DNA of 64,000 nt from Rhodoferax ferrireducens (GCA_002083775.1 MTEI01000003.1:248001-312000); one strand, 5' to 3'; counted from the first letter of the stretch, positions 35,261 through 44,168 are shown. The notes: generated from the letters alone by a model not told the origin. Made by a program: numbers and translations.

Positions 35261-36229
35261 TCAAGTGAAGTCCTGGGCTTGATGTGTCCAGTAACGTTCC
35301 ACAGCCCCGGTGGCCTGGCCCATGGTTTGGGCGTAGGTGGTCAAGGTGGTGAGGCCGTCCTGGCGCGACACAAAAAACTCGCCAAACTGGCTCGGGTACA
35401 AGGCCATGGCATCCACCTTGCGCTCGAGCTGGTCGGCCACGGGTACCAGCAGCGGCTGCAAATGGTGTTGGCTGGCGCGTGCCACCGGGTGGCGGTGCTG
35501 CGCCATCAGTCTGAACAGGTAGAAGCTGACGGCAGGCAGGGCCAATTGGCGCACGATCCAGGGTTGCAGGTTTTTCATCAAGGCGGTGTTGGCATAGGCG
35601 CTGGCTGCTTGTTGCCAGGCCAGCAGCGCACTGGTGGGTGCCAGGCTGGCATCACCCGCTGGCACCGGCGCATAGGCCAGGTCGTTGAGCCGATAACGGG
35701 TGGCGTGGGGAATGCAGCAGTAAGGCGCATCTTCGTAATACAGCAGCTTGCTGCGCTCGGCCCAGGTGTCGAACGCCAGGTGGGTCAGCACATGGTCCAC
35801 ATGCCAGCCAATGCCCAAGGGCACATAGAGCTGGTCGAAATCTATCCCGTCCAGCAGGCCCAACAGCCTGGCTCGCAATGTGGGCAGCCAGGCCATGTCT
35901 AGTTCGCAGGGTGGGCGAAACAGGTTACCCAGCTTGCGGTAGGCATCGCGGCGAAAGGGGGCGTCCAGTTCGTCAAGACTGCGCGATTCATAGCCCAGAA
36001 ACGCGGCGGCGTCGCGCTCTTCCTGATGGCGCTGCGCACCCATCACGGCCCCGTGGATTTTGAGGTCAGCCAGGTAGCGTGTGAAAATGTTGAGGACCAG
36101 CACCGGGCCTTCCAGGACCAATTGGGCTATTCTTCCACCGCAGGAAAACACGGCATCATCGAGGTGCGGCGAAATAAAAACCGCGCGGTAATGGGGGCGC
36201 GTTGGCCCCAAAAGCGGTGTCTCAGGCAT
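35261..36229 (-). CDS. PIG-L/LmbE-family deacetylase
   Basis: From the ATG at 36229 the protein has 322 residues. The zinc-binding motif is AVFISPHLDDAVFSCGG (PHLDD), with the third ligand probably in GIGWHVDHVLTH. The family removes N-acetyl groups from amino sugars or related substrates. It is the last gene of an operon with an ABC exporter and a glycosyltransferase, overlapping the latter by 8 bases, so it probably modifies the glycan or glycolipid that this system makes or exports. The longer frame to 36352 overlaps the glycosyltransferase extensively and is unlikely. Confidence 0.85.
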   Translation of the reverse strand: MPETPLLGPTRPHYRAVFISPHLDDAVFSCGGRIAQLVLEGPVLVLNIFTRYLADLKIHGAVMGAQRHQEERDAAAFLGYESRSLDELDAPFRRDAYRKLGNLFRPPCELDMAWLPTLRARLLGLLDGIDFDQLYVPLGIGWHVDHVLTHLAFDTWAERSKLLYYEDAPYCCIPHATRYRLNDLAYAPVPAGDASLAPTSALLAWQQAASAYANTALMKNLQPWIVRQLALPAVSFYLFRLMAQHRHPVARASQHHLQPLLVPVADQLERKVDAMALYPSQFGEFFVSRQDGLTTLTTYAQTMGQATGAVERYWTHQAQDFT

Positions 36230-37367
36230 GGGCTGGCGGGGGTAACAGCGCGCGGTAGCTGGCCTGCAGCGCGTCCACCACGTGTTCGGGCAGGTAGGCA
36301 CCTGCCCGCGTGTGGCTGGCGGTGCCCATGGCGGCACGCAGGGCGGGGTCATTCGCCAGTGTGGTGAGGCGCTGGGTCAAATCTGCCACCGAGTCGGGGT
36401 TGACGATGTAGCCGTTCACACCCTGTTCGACCAGTTCGTCAGCCGACACAATGGCACGGGTGACGATCACCGCCCGGCTGAACCACATGGCTTCCATCAC
36501 CACCAGGCCCTGCGTTTCCATCAGCGACGGCAACACAAACACATCACACGCGGCATAATAACGCGCCAGCGTGGGGTGGTCCAGAAAACCCAGAAACCTG
36601 ACCTGGCTGGTAAGGCGCAGCTGCTTGCACAGGCTGCGCAGCGCCGGGCCCTCAGGCCCTCCGCCCGCTATCCATAATGTAGCTTTCAGCTCTTGATTGA
36701 TAAGGGCTGAGAACGCTTTTAATAGATAAGGAATATTCTTTTCAGGGCCCAGTCGCCCGGCGTACAGCACGGTGAACTCGGGGGTGCGCTCGGCGGGAAT
36801 CACGTCCGCGCTGTCACCAAACACCACGGGGTTGGTGATGAAACGCACCGGGGTACGCACGCCCCCGGCGCGGATTTGCTGGGCCAGGTTGCTCGACGGT
36901 GCAATGACCAGGTCAAAACGGTTGTTGAGGTTGACCATCAGTTGTCGTACCAGCCCGCGAAATGGCCGCATGGGCAGCGGCTGGGTCAATACCTCGGCGC
37001 TGAAATGGAAGGTGGACACCTGTGGCAGCTTCAAAGACTCGGCCACCAGGCACACCTGGCGCATCATGAAACCCACGTAATGGTGGTGCACGATGTCTGG
37101 CTTGATGGCTTGAAAGATGCGCCGAACTGTCGCCTGGGACGGCAGGGCCTGGTAAAAGCCGTAAGCCTTGAGCGTGCGGACGCGATAAATGGTGACACCT
37201 TCCCAGTGTTCGACTTCAGCCTCACCCGCCCTGCGGGTGGTGATGACGCACACCCTGTGGCCACGGCGCACCAGTTCCGGGGCCACCAGTTTCACATGCG
37301 TGCCCACGCCGGTCATGGCCGGCAAGAAGTCGTCCGACACCATGCAGATGGACAGCGGGCTAGACAT
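36222..37367 (-). CDS. GT4 glycosyltransferase carrying a repeat-derived segment
   Basis: A 381-residue GT-B enzyme starting at 37367 (MSSPLSICMVSDDFLP) with GVGTHVKLVAPELVRRGH at the N-terminus. The donor half has TVLYAGRLGPEKNIPYLLKAF and VFVLPSLMETQGLVVMEAM with the EX7E glutamates. Its codon use is GC-rich except at 36676-36730, which is AT-rich and resembles the GATAGCTATC repeat family in reverse orientation; it encodes about PYLLKAFSALINQELKA without changing the expected protein length. The start overlaps the ABC permease stop by 8 bases. Substrate unknown. Confidence 0.87.
   Translation of the reverse strand: MSSPLSICMVSDDFLPAMTGVGTHVKLVAPELVRRGHRVCVITTRRAGEAEVEHWEGVTIYRVRTLKAYGFYQALPSQATVRRIFQAIKPDIVHHHYVGFMMRQVCLVAESLKLPQVSTFHFSAEVLTQPLPMRPFRGLVRQLMVNLNNRFDLVIAPSSNLAQQIRAGGVRTPVRFITNPVVFGDSADVIPAERTPEFTVLYAGRLGPEKNIPYLLKAFSALINQELKATLWIAGGGPEGPALRSLCKQLRLTSQVRFLGFLDHPTLARYYAACDVFVLPSLMETQGLVVMEAMWFSRAVIVTRAIVSADELVEQGVNGYIVNPDSVADLTQRLTTLANDPALRAAMGTASHTRAGAYLPEHVVDALQASYRALLPPPAHA
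36676..36730 (-). repeat. GATAGCTATC-family repeat inside a glycosyltransferase gene
   Basis: The stretch GTAGCTTTCAGCTCTTGATT and on to TTTTAATAG matches the reverse complement of the 45691-45744 element at 30 of 47 positions by eye, including TAGCT, TCAGC and AAGGGCT. It is markedly more AT-rich than the surrounding gene. Confidence 0.55.
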
Positions 37368-38760
37368 GGCGCAGCGCATCCACCACCTTAAGCTGAGCTG
37401 CGCGGTACGCAGGCACCCAGGCCGACAAGATGGCAATACAGATCAGGCCCACGGTGGTGCCCAGGATCATCTGGTTTTCGCCCCACACGGTCAGCGTCAG
37501 AGGCAAAGGCACCACACTGCCGGGTGCCGACCAGGTCAGCCCCATCTGGTTGGCGATGCCTGACACCGCCAGCGCCAGAACCACCCCCAGCAGCGCACCG
37601 GTCAGGCCCAAGAGCGCGCCTTCTGTCACAAAAAGTTGCCGGATACCTGCGCGGCGCAGCCCGATGGCGCGTAGTGTGCCAATTTCAACGGTGCGCTCCA
37701 CCACCGCGGTGTTCATGGTGTTGCCAACGGTGAACAGCACAATGGCGCCAATCAGCGCGAAGATGAAACCAAAAATAGTGTCAAACATCTGGATGGTCTG
37801 GACATAAAACGGGTTCAGCGTCTTGAAATCCATCACCGCCAGCGGCTGGGTTTTGGCGTATTTCTGCAAAATTGGTGTCAAGCGCTCTAGGGCCTTGGGG
37901 ATCTGGTCTGAGTGGCTAAGCTGCAGGATGATGGAGCTGACCTTGGGGGGCGCACTGCCGTAGATGAGCTGCTGCGCCTGGGCCAGGTGCATCATCACGT
38001 AGATTTCGTCCAGTTCCTTGAAGCCTTGTTCTTCGGCGCGTATCACTTTGAGCGAGGCCACATTGGGCGCACCTTTGGCTGTGCCTGCCAGAACTTCAAT
38101 CCGGCCAGCCTCTGTGTCTGAAGAGGTTTTGGAGGTTGGCGCTGACTCTAGCGCACCGAGTTGCGCAATGTCGTCAGGCAGACTGGCTCCGTCAGAAGGG
38201 GCTTCGGCTTCAGGGGTGGGGCAGTTGGCAATTTTCAGGGCATCGCACAACAGCAACACACGTGCCACGCCCGTGCCCACGATGGCGGCGTCTGGCGCAG
38301 AGCCTTCCAGGGCAAAAGGCGGCGAACCGGTGCGCAGGTTGAAGTCGTTCCAACGCCGCATCTGGTTGATGTCCTGGGCCACCAGCCCGTTGCCGACAAT
38401 GGTGCGCGACACCCCGGCCGCGTAGTTGCCGGCGATACCGCCAAACTGCAGGGTGGGCGTCATGACCTGAACCATGCCTTTCAAGACCACGTCGTTGTCG
38501 ATGTCGGCCATGATTTGGAGGTAGTCCGCAATGGCGTATGCGGTAGGGTTACCGCTGCCATACAGATAAAAGTCCCGGTGTTGGATCTGCAGGTGCCCAC
38601 CGGTTTGCACATATTCGGTGTGCATGGTGTAGTTGATGTTGGCGCTGTAGCCGCCGAACAGCAGGATGGATGTTGACCCGATCGCCATGGCCAGCAAGGT
38701 GGCAAAAGACCGGCGCCGGTTGCGCAGCAGGTTGCGCACCGCCAGAGACAAGGTCATCAT
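37360..38760 (-). CDS. MacB/FtsX-type ABC transporter permease
   Basis: A 466-residue permease with an N-terminal membrane helix after LSLAVRNLLRNRRRSFATLL, a large periplasmic domain (residues about 40-330), and three C-terminal helices (FIFALIGAIVLFTVGNTMN, GALLGLTGALLGVVLALAVS, VGLICIAILSAWVPAYRAA). The VERTVEIGTLRAIGLRRAGI coupling segment is diagnostic for FtsX domains. With the ATPase encoded just upstream (four-base overlap) it forms an exporter or mechanotransmission complex of the LolCDE/MacB kind. No membrane-fusion partner is encoded here. Confidence 0.9.
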   Translation of the reverse strand: MMTLSLAVRNLLRNRRRSFATLLAMAIGSTSILLFGGYSANINYTMHTEYVQTGGHLQIQHRDFYLYGSGNPTAYAIADYLQIMADIDNDVVLKGMVQVMTPTLQFGGIAGNYAAGVSRTIVGNGLVAQDINQMRRWNDFNLRTGSPPFALEGSAPDAAIVGTGVARVLLLCDALKIANCPTPEAEAPSDGASLPDDIAQLGALESAPTSKTSSDTEAGRIEVLAGTAKGAPNVASLKVIRAEEQGFKELDEIYVMMHLAQAQQLIYGSAPPKVSSIILQLSHSDQIPKALERLTPILQKYAKTQPLAVMDFKTLNPFYVQTIQMFDTIFGFIFALIGAIVLFTVGNTMNTAVVERTVEIGTLRAIGLRRAGIRQLFVTEGALLGLTGALLGVVLALAVSGIANQMGLTWSAPGSVVPLPLTLTVWGENQMILGTTVGLICIAILSAWVPAYRAAQLKVVDALRHV

Positions 38761-39494
38761 GCTGCACCCTCCGCGCCTTTGCGCTTGATGCCCCGGATGC
38801 GGCCATCCTTCAGGAAAATCGTGTCATCTGCGGCTTCGATCACATCCGAGTCATGCGACGAGAAGATGAACGAGATCTTGAACCGGTCCACCATGCGGCG
38901 CATCAGGCCCAGAATGGCGGCGCCGGTTTCGCTGTCGAGGTTGGCGGTGGGTTCGTCGGCAATCACCAGCTTGGGTTTGCGCACCAGGGCACGGGCAATG
39001 GCCACGCGCTGGCGCTGCCCGCCCGAGAGCTGGCCGGGCAGGTGATGCGCCTTGTCGGCCAGGCCCACGGCTTCGAGCAGCTTGGGCACGCGGTCGGCAC
39101 GGGTTTTGGCGGTGGCGCCGGTCAGCAGCAGCGGGTATTCGATGTTTTCGTAGGCGCTCAAGACTGGCAGCAGGTTGAAGTTCTGGAAGATGAAGCCGAT
39201 GTTTTTGGCCCGGAAGTCTGACAAATCGTCGTCAGACAATTCGCCCACCTTGCAGCCCGCCACCATGACCTCACCCGCGTCGGGCTTGTCAATGCAGCCA
39301 AACATGTTGAGCAAGGTGGTTTTGCCGCTGCCGGACGGCCCCAGCAGCACGGTAAAACAGGCCGGGCGCACCAGAATGTCCACCCCTTTGATCACCGGCA
39401 CGCTCACCGAGTCCATGTGGTAGGTTTTTTCCACCCTGGTCAACAGGGCCACCGGGCCCTGAAAAGGTGTGTTGTCGGGCTCTTTGTCGGTCAT
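38757..39494 (-). CDS. LolD/MacB-type ABC transporter ATP-binding protein
   Basis: From the ATG at 39494 (MTDKEPD) the protein has 245 residues. Walker A is in LLGPSGSGKTTLLN, the signature motif LSGGQRQRVAIARAL and Walker B LVIADEPTANLD; the LDSETG end is typical of the LolD/MacB branch. It pairs with the permease whose start it overlaps (ATGA) and is the first gene of the operon that continues with a glycosyltransferase and PIG-L deacetylase. An in-frame start at 39548 would add 18 residues not expected in the family. Confidence 0.92.
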   Translation of the reverse strand: MTDKEPDNTPFQGPVALLTRVEKTYHMDSVSVPVIKGVDILVRPACFTVLLGPSGSGKTTLLNMFGCIDKPDAGEVMVAGCKVGELSDDDLSDFRAKNIGFIFQNFNLLPVLSAYENIEYPLLLTGATAKTRADRVPKLLEAVGLADKAHHLPGQLSGGQRQRVAIARALVRKPKLVIADEPTANLDSETGAAILGLMRRMVDRFKISFIFSSHDSDVIEAADDTIFLKDGRIRGIKRKGAEGAA

Positions 39495-39590
39495 GGGGTG
39501 CCTTACATCTTGCGGCTGTTTGAACTTGGCTATTGAAAGACGCTGCACCCTGAGGCGCTGTGGGTCAATTATTAACGTGAAAGTGCAGGT

Positions 39591-39821
39591 TTGTCATGCC
39601 GGGTTGAATTGGGTGTCACCGTGCATACGGCCGCCGCATTTGGCGTGCTGGCCGCTGCCGTCAAGCTGGCCGGGCGGTCGCCAATGCCGCGCTACAACGA
39701 CCTGTGGATCGCTGCACAAGCCATCGAAAACGGCTACACCTTTTTGACGCTCAATACCAGCGATTTTGTCGATTTGCCGGGGCTACGGCTGGCGACGATT
39801 TCATCCAAAGCTCAGACGTAG
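39591..39821 (+). pseudogene. PIN-domain (VapC-like) toxin remnant
   Basis: The segment RYNDLWIAAQAIENGYTFLT and LNTSDFVDLPGLRLATI is the C-terminal half of a VapC-type PIN domain, with the acidic Asp residues of that half. The N-terminal part with the first catalytic Asp is absent; the frame opens only with a TTG and an unconvincing VELGVTVHTAAAFGVL. No antitoxin gene is next to it. It is a decayed toxin gene, perhaps a trace of past mobile DNA. Confidence 0.65.
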
Positions 39822-39917
39822 CAATGTCATGTGCTGATCGCCTTGGCTGATCAGGCACTTCATTCAACAGGCTGACAGGAAATACCTCACGCGGTCAGGT
39901 GATCGATGTTTCGAACT

Positions 39918-39936
39918 GAGAACGGTTATCATTTGT
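39918..39936 (+). promoter_or_regulatory. Possible Fur box upstream of the iron ABC operon
   Basis: GAGAACGGTTATCATTTGT matches the 19-base Fur consensus at 12 positions and lies directly before a TATAAAAT-like -10 region and 45 bases before the fbpA start. The match is only moderate; the placement beside a ferric transport operon is the main support. Confidence 0.4.
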
Positions 39937-39980
39937 ATAAAATAATTCCACCCGTTTTCAACTCATTTTTTTGGTGCCCC

Positions 39981-40988
39981 ATGAAACTGATCCGCCTGAT
40001 GACCACGCTTGCGCTAGCTGCCGCTGTTTTGCCTGCCCTTGCCGAAGAAGTGGTGGTGTATTCCGCCCGTAACGAGCAGCTGATCAAGCCGCTGTTTGAC
40101 ATTTACACCCGTGACACCGGGGTGCAGATCAAGTTCATCACCGGCGGCGAGGGCCCGCTGATGGAGCGCCTGAAAGCCGAGGGCAGCAACACCCCCGCCG
40201 ATGTGTTGCTGACCGTGGACGCTGGCAACCTGTGGCAGGCGTCCAACGCTGGCCTGTTGCGCCCCATGTCATCGGCCACACTGCAGGCCAATGTGCCCGC
40301 GCACCTGCGTGACCCGGGTAACGAGTGGTTTGGCCTGTCGGTGCGGGCGCGTACCCTGGTTTACAACACCACCAAGGTGAAGCCTGGTGAGCTGTCAAAC
40401 TATGAAGCACTGGCAGACCCGGCCTGGAAAGGCCGCTTGTGCCTGCGCACTGCCAAAAAGGTCTACAACCAGAGCCTTGTGGCGATGATGATCACCGAGC
40501 ACGGTGAGGCCCGGGCTGAGAGCATCGTCAAAGGCTGGGTTGCCAACCTGGCCACCGCCCCGTTTGCCGACGACACCAAAGCCATGGAAGCCGTGGCCAA
40601 CCGCCAGTGCGATGTGACGCTGGTCAACACCTATTACTACGGTCGCCTGATGGCCAAAAACCCGACACTGCCGCTGGCCATCTTCTGGCCGAACCAGATC
40701 GGCACCACCCGAGAGGCCGGTGTGCATGTGAACGTGTCGGGCGCAGGTGTGACGCGCCATGCTAAAAACCCTGCGGGCGCGCAAAAGCTGATCGAGTGGC
40801 TGTCGTCAGACAAGGCGCAAAACCTGTTTGCCGACAACAACCAGGAATACCCCGTCAACCCCAAAGTGGCACCCGCCGCCGACGTGGCGGCCTGGGGCAG
40901 CTTCAAGCAGAACCTGATCAACGTGAAAGAAGCCGGCAGCCTGCAAGCGCAGGCCGTGAAACTGATGGACCGCGCTGGGTACAAGTGA
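39981..40988 (+). CDS. fbpA: Ferric iron ABC transporter, periplasmic binding protein (FbpA-like)
   Basis: A 335-residue exported protein starting at 39981 ([10 protein letters not shown]) with signal peptide ending near VLPALAEE. The mature start [17 protein letters not shown], the [16 protein letters not shown] segment and the tyrosine cluster VNTYYYGRL, which provides Fe(III) ligands, match the FbpA/FutA family. It captures ferric iron in the periplasm and hands it to FbpBC encoded downstream. A frame from 39906 would place 25 extra residues before the signal peptide, so I reject it. A palindromic repeat separates it from fbpB, possibly raising its level relative to the rest. Confidence 0.9.
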   Translation: MKLIRLMTTLALAAAVLPALAEEVVVYSARNEQLIKPLFDIYTRDTGVQIKFITGGEGPLMERLKAEGSNTPADVLLTVDAGNLWQASNAGLLRPMSSATLQANVPAHLRDPGNEWFGLSVRARTLVYNTTKVKPGELSNYEALADPAWKGRLCLRTAKKVYNQSLVAMMITEHGEARAESIVKGWVANLATAPFADDTKAMEAVANRQCDVTLVNTYYYGRLMAKNPTLPLAIFWPNQIGTTREAGVHVNVSGAGVTRHAKNPAGAQKLIEWLSSDKAQNLFADNNQEYPVNPKVAPAADVAAWGSFKQNLINVKEAGSLQAQAVKLMDRAGYK

Positions 40989-41033
40989 TGTATTTGGATC
41001 ACAGCCAACCACAACGCACACCCCCCGACTCGC

Positions 41034-41129
41034 TGTCATTGCGGGCCACGACCCGCAATCCATGGCCCCAGGTTCATGGATCCCCCCGGGTCGTGGCCCG
41101 GGGCAAGCTCCTCGAGTCCGGGATGACAG
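41034..41129. repeat. Palindromic intergenic repeat, copy B (between fbpA and fbpB)
   Basis: Starts TGTCATTGCGGGCCACGACC and ends GTCCGGGATGACAG, with internal CCATGGCCCCAGGTTCATGG and CCGGGTCGTGGCCCGG. The arms fold into a long stem-loop. It lies in the 152-base gap of the iron operon. Confidence 0.75.
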
Positions 41130-41140
41130 TCTTTTGAGCT

Positions 41141-42814
41141 GTGCCAGACCAAGCCGTTGCCACCTTGAACTTACCTCATCTGCGCCAAACTCGCCCGTCT
41201 GATGGCTGGCGGGTGAACTATTGGGCCGTGTTCGCCGGGGCCATTGCCGCGCTGGTGCTGGTGCCGGTGGCCGTCAGCTTTTCGGCGTTTGCCACGCTGC
41301 AGGGCGACATCTTGGGGCATCTGGCGGAGTTTGTGCTGCCGGAGTTGCTGGTCAACACCTTCTGGCTGATGGGTGGCGTGGCGGTGGGCGTGACTGTGCT
41401 GGGCGTGTCGCTGGCGGCGTTGGTGTCGCTGTGCGAGTTTCCGGGGCGGCGGGTGTTTGACTGGGCGCTCATGCTGCCGCTGGCGCTGCCCGCCTACGTG
41501 ACCGCGTTTGTGGCAATAGACCTGCTGGACTTTAGCGGGCCGCTGCAAAGCTGGCTGCGTGAAGGCTGGGGCATCACCGGGCTGCCAGAGGTGCGCTCCC
41601 GCGCCGGGGTGATTGCGGTGATGTCGCTGGCGCTGTACCCCTATGTTTACCTGATAGCCAAAAACGCTTTTGCCACCCAGGGCGCTGTAGCGCTGGAGGC
41701 AGCGCAGTCGCTGGGCCTGTCGCGGTTGCAGGGCTTCTTTCGGGTGGCGCTGCCAATGGCGCGGCCGTGGATTGCCGCCGGGCTGCTGCTGGCGCTGATG
41801 GAGACCCTGGCGGACTTTGGCACCATGGCCATCTTCAATTACGACACCTTCACCACCGCCATCTACAAGGCCTGGTACAGCCTGTTCTCCCTGCCCGCGG
41901 CGGCGCAACTGGCGTCGGTGCTGATGGTGTTTGTGCTGGTGATGGTGGTGCTGGAGCAGCGCTCGCGCGCGCAGATGCGCTTCAATGCGGTGGGGCGCAG
42001 CGTGGTGGCTCGGCGGGCGGTGTTGTCCCCGGTGCGGGCCTGGGCTGCTTTTGCCTTTGCCGCAGGCGTGTTGCTGGTGGCTTTTATCGTACCCATCGTG
42101 CAACTGACCTTGTGGACCCGCGAGGTGATGGCGCAGGATCTGGATGTGCGGTATTGGGCATTTGCCTGGCATTCGGTGCTGCTGGCCGGCCTGGGTGCGC
42201 TGATGGTGGTGACGGTGGCGCTATTGCTGGCCTATGCCGGGCGCAAACAGCCTGGCAGCACCATGGTCTGGACACAACGCGTGGCCACGCTGGGCTACGC
42301 ATTTCCAGGCGCAGTACTGGCGGTGGGCCTGTTCATACCGGTGGCGTTGCTGGACAACGGCTTGATCGCGCTGGGCCGGGCCTGGTTTGGTTTTGAAGGC
42401 ACGCAGGTGCTCAAGGGCACGCTGCTGGTGATGCTGCTGGCTTACCTGGTGCGTTTTCTGGCGGTGGGTTTCGGGTCGATCGATGCCAGCCTGCAGCGCA
42501 TCAGCCGCCATGTGGACGAGGCCGCGCGCACGCTGGGCACCAGCACTGGCGCGCTGCTGGCGCGGGTGCATCTGCCCATGTTGCGCGCCAGCCTGCAAAC
42601 TGCTGCCGCGCTGACCTTTGTCGACATCATGAAAGAGATGCCCATCACGTTGATGACGCGCCCGTTTGGCTGGGACACGCTGGCAGTGCGGGTGTTTGAG
42701 ATGACCTCTGAAGGCGAGTGGGAGCGCGCTGCCCTGCCCTCGCTGGCGATTGTGCTGGTGGGGCTGGTACCCATCATTTTTTTGACCCGTCGAACAGGTG
42801 CCGCGCATGGCTGA
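41141..42814 (+). CDS. fbpB: Ferric iron ABC transporter permease (FbpB-like)
   Basis: A 557-residue permease formed by two fused six-helix halves, each with an EAA loop: AVALEAAQSLGLSRLQGFF in the first and RHVDEAARTLGTSTGALLARV in the second, the layout of FbpB/SfuB. It starts with GTG at 41141; the first 25 residues are polar. It overlaps the ATPase gene by 8 bases (using the ATG at 42807). With FbpA and FbpC it imports Fe(III) from the periplasm. Confidence 0.92.
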   Translation: MPDQAVATLNLPHLRQTRPSDGWRVNYWAVFAGAIAALVLVPVAVSFSAFATLQGDILGHLAEFVLPELLVNTFWLMGGVAVGVTVLGVSLAALVSLCEFPGRRVFDWALMLPLALPAYVTAFVAIDLLDFSGPLQSWLREGWGITGLPEVRSRAGVIAVMSLALYPYVYLIAKNAFATQGAVALEAAQSLGLSRLQGFFRVALPMARPWIAAGLLLALMETLADFGTMAIFNYDTFTTAIYKAWYSLFSLPAAAQLASVLMVFVLVMVVLEQRSRAQMRFNAVGRSVVARRAVLSPVRAWAAFAFAAGVLLVAFIVPIVQLTLWTREVMAQDLDVRYWAFAWHSVLLAGLGALMVVTVALLLAYAGRKQPGSTMVWTQRVATLGYAFPGAVLAVGLFIPVALLDNGLIALGRAWFGFEGTQVLKGTLLVMLLAYLVRFLAVGFGSIDASLQRISRHVDEAARTLGTSTGALLARVHLPMLRASLQTAAALTFVDIMKEMPITLMTRPFGWDTLAVRVFEMTSEGEWERAALPSLAIVLVGLVPIIFLTRRTGAAHG

Positions 42815-43913
42815 ATTGGCTGAATTGGCTGAACTGGTGTTGCGAGGCGTTTCACAGTCGTATGGCGTTCAAAAAGTCATCCGCGACTTGTCTTTCACCC
42901 TGAAAAAGGGCGACATTGGTTGCCTGCTGGGCGCGTCCGGCTGTGGCAAAACCACGGCGCTGCGCTGCATTGCCGGCTTTGAGCCGGTACAGACCGGCCA
43001 GATTCACCTCGGTGGCGAGCTGGTCAGCCAGCCCGGCTGGTCGCTGGCCGCCGAGAAGCGGCGTATTGGCATGGTGTTTCAGGACTACGCGCTGTTCACC
43101 CACTTGACGGTGGCGCAAAACGTGGCGTTTGGCCTGCGTGAGGTGCCCAAAGCACAAACGCAAGCCCGCGTGGCGGAGTTGCTGGAGCTGGTCGGCCTGG
43201 CCCCGCAGGCAGGGCAATACCCGCACCAACTCTCGGGTGGGCAGCAGCAGCGAGTGGCGTTGGCGCGGGCGCTGGGCCCGCGGCCGCGGCTGATCTTGAT
43301 GGACGAGCCGTTTTCCAATCTGGATGTTGAACTGCGCGAGCGCCTGTCGCTGGAGGTGCGCGACATCTTCAAACGCGAAGCCACCACCGCGCTGATTGTC
43401 ACCCACGACCAGCACGAGGCTTTTTCGCTGGCCGACTGGGTAGGCGTGATGCACCAGGGTTCCATTGCCCAATGGGACACGCCCTACAACCTGTACCACC
43501 AGCCCAAAAGTCATTTTGTGGCTGACTTTGTCGGCCAGGGCACGCTGCTGAGAGGCCACGTGCTCACCGGTTGCCAGATCAGCACCGAACTGGGCACGCT
43601 GGACGGCCTGCTGGCCTCTGGCTCGGACGATGACGCGGGTAACGACGACGGCGCGAGTGGCCCGCACTGCGCCTTCAGCGGCGAGGTGGAGGTGCTGCTG
43701 CGCCCCGACGATGTGGTGCACGACGACACCAGTGAGCTGCTGGCGGTGGTGGCCAACAAGGCCTTTCGCGGTGCCGAATTTCTTTACACCCTGAAGCTGC
43801 CCAGCGGCCAGCAGGTGCTCTCCTTGGTGCCCTCGCACCACAACCATGCAATTGGCGAAAAGATAGGCATCAAACTCGCCGCCGCGCATGTGGTGGCGTT
43901 TCGACTGGGCTAG
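42807..43913 (+). CDS. fbpC: Ferric iron ABC transporter ATP-binding protein (FbpC-like)
   Basis: A 368-residue ATPase with Walker A CLLGASGCGKTTALR, Q-loop MVFQDYALFTHLTVAQ, signature LSGGQQQRVALARAL and Walker B LILMDEPFSNLD. The C-terminal TOBE-like region carries an unusual acidic insert (SGSDDDAGNDDGASG). The start is a GCTGAATTG repeat region encoding MAELAELAELV; a GTG at 42798 would add three residues. It is the last gene of the operon. Confidence 0.92.
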   Translation: MAELAELAELVLRGVSQSYGVQKVIRDLSFTLKKGDIGCLLGASGCGKTTALRCIAGFEPVQTGQIHLGGELVSQPGWSLAAEKRRIGMVFQDYALFTHLTVAQNVAFGLREVPKAQTQARVAELLELVGLAPQAGQYPHQLSGGQQQRVALARALGPRPRLILMDEPFSNLDVELRERLSLEVRDIFKREATTALIVTHDQHEAFSLADWVGVMHQGSIAQWDTPYNLYHQPKSHFVADFVGQGTLLRGHVLTGCQISTELGTLDGLLASGSDDDAGNDDGASGPHCAFSGEVEVLLRPDDVVHDDTSELLAVVANKAFRGAEFLYTLKLPSGQQVLSLVPSHHNHAIGEKIGIKLAAAHVVAFRLG

Positions 43914-43963
43914 CGCACGTGAAGGCCGCTACTTGTAGCAGCTACATCAACGCCACTAAGACA

Positions 43964-43993
43964 AGGCGACTACGTGAAGGCGACGACGTGAAG
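43964..43993 (+). repeat. Short tandem repeat
   Basis: ACGTGAAGGCG occurs twice head to tail at 43972-43993, with AAGGCGACT just before and a further ACGTGAAGGC at 43917. It lies in the non-coding stretch 43914-44168 after fbpC. Confidence 0.6.
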
Positions 43994-44009
43994 GCGGTTG
44001 GCGTTCTTC

Positions 44010-44083
44010 GGCTGTCGTGCCGGACCTGATCCGGCATCCATGCCCCCCGGACTGCATGGATTGCGGGTCGGAGCCCGCAATGA
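44010..44083. repeat. Palindromic intergenic repeat, copy C
   Basis: TGTCGTGCCGGACCTGATCC, then GGCATCCATGCCCCCCGGAC, ending GGGTCGGAGCCCGCAATGACA. The same start and end words occur at 41034-41129, and the TGCCGG..TGATCCGG arm also at 30711. It lies between convergent fbpC and mmsA, so it may act as a bidirectional 3' structure. Confidence 0.75.
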
Positions 44084-44168
44084 CAGCCATTTTTCATGCG
44101 TTTGAGGTGGCTTTGCGGCAATGCGCATCAGCCCGCAGACACAGGCCCGGCAAGGCCTGTGCCGCTCC

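Noticed and set aside
42852-43889. 345-codon minus-strand frame
   Set aside because: Antisense of fbpC.
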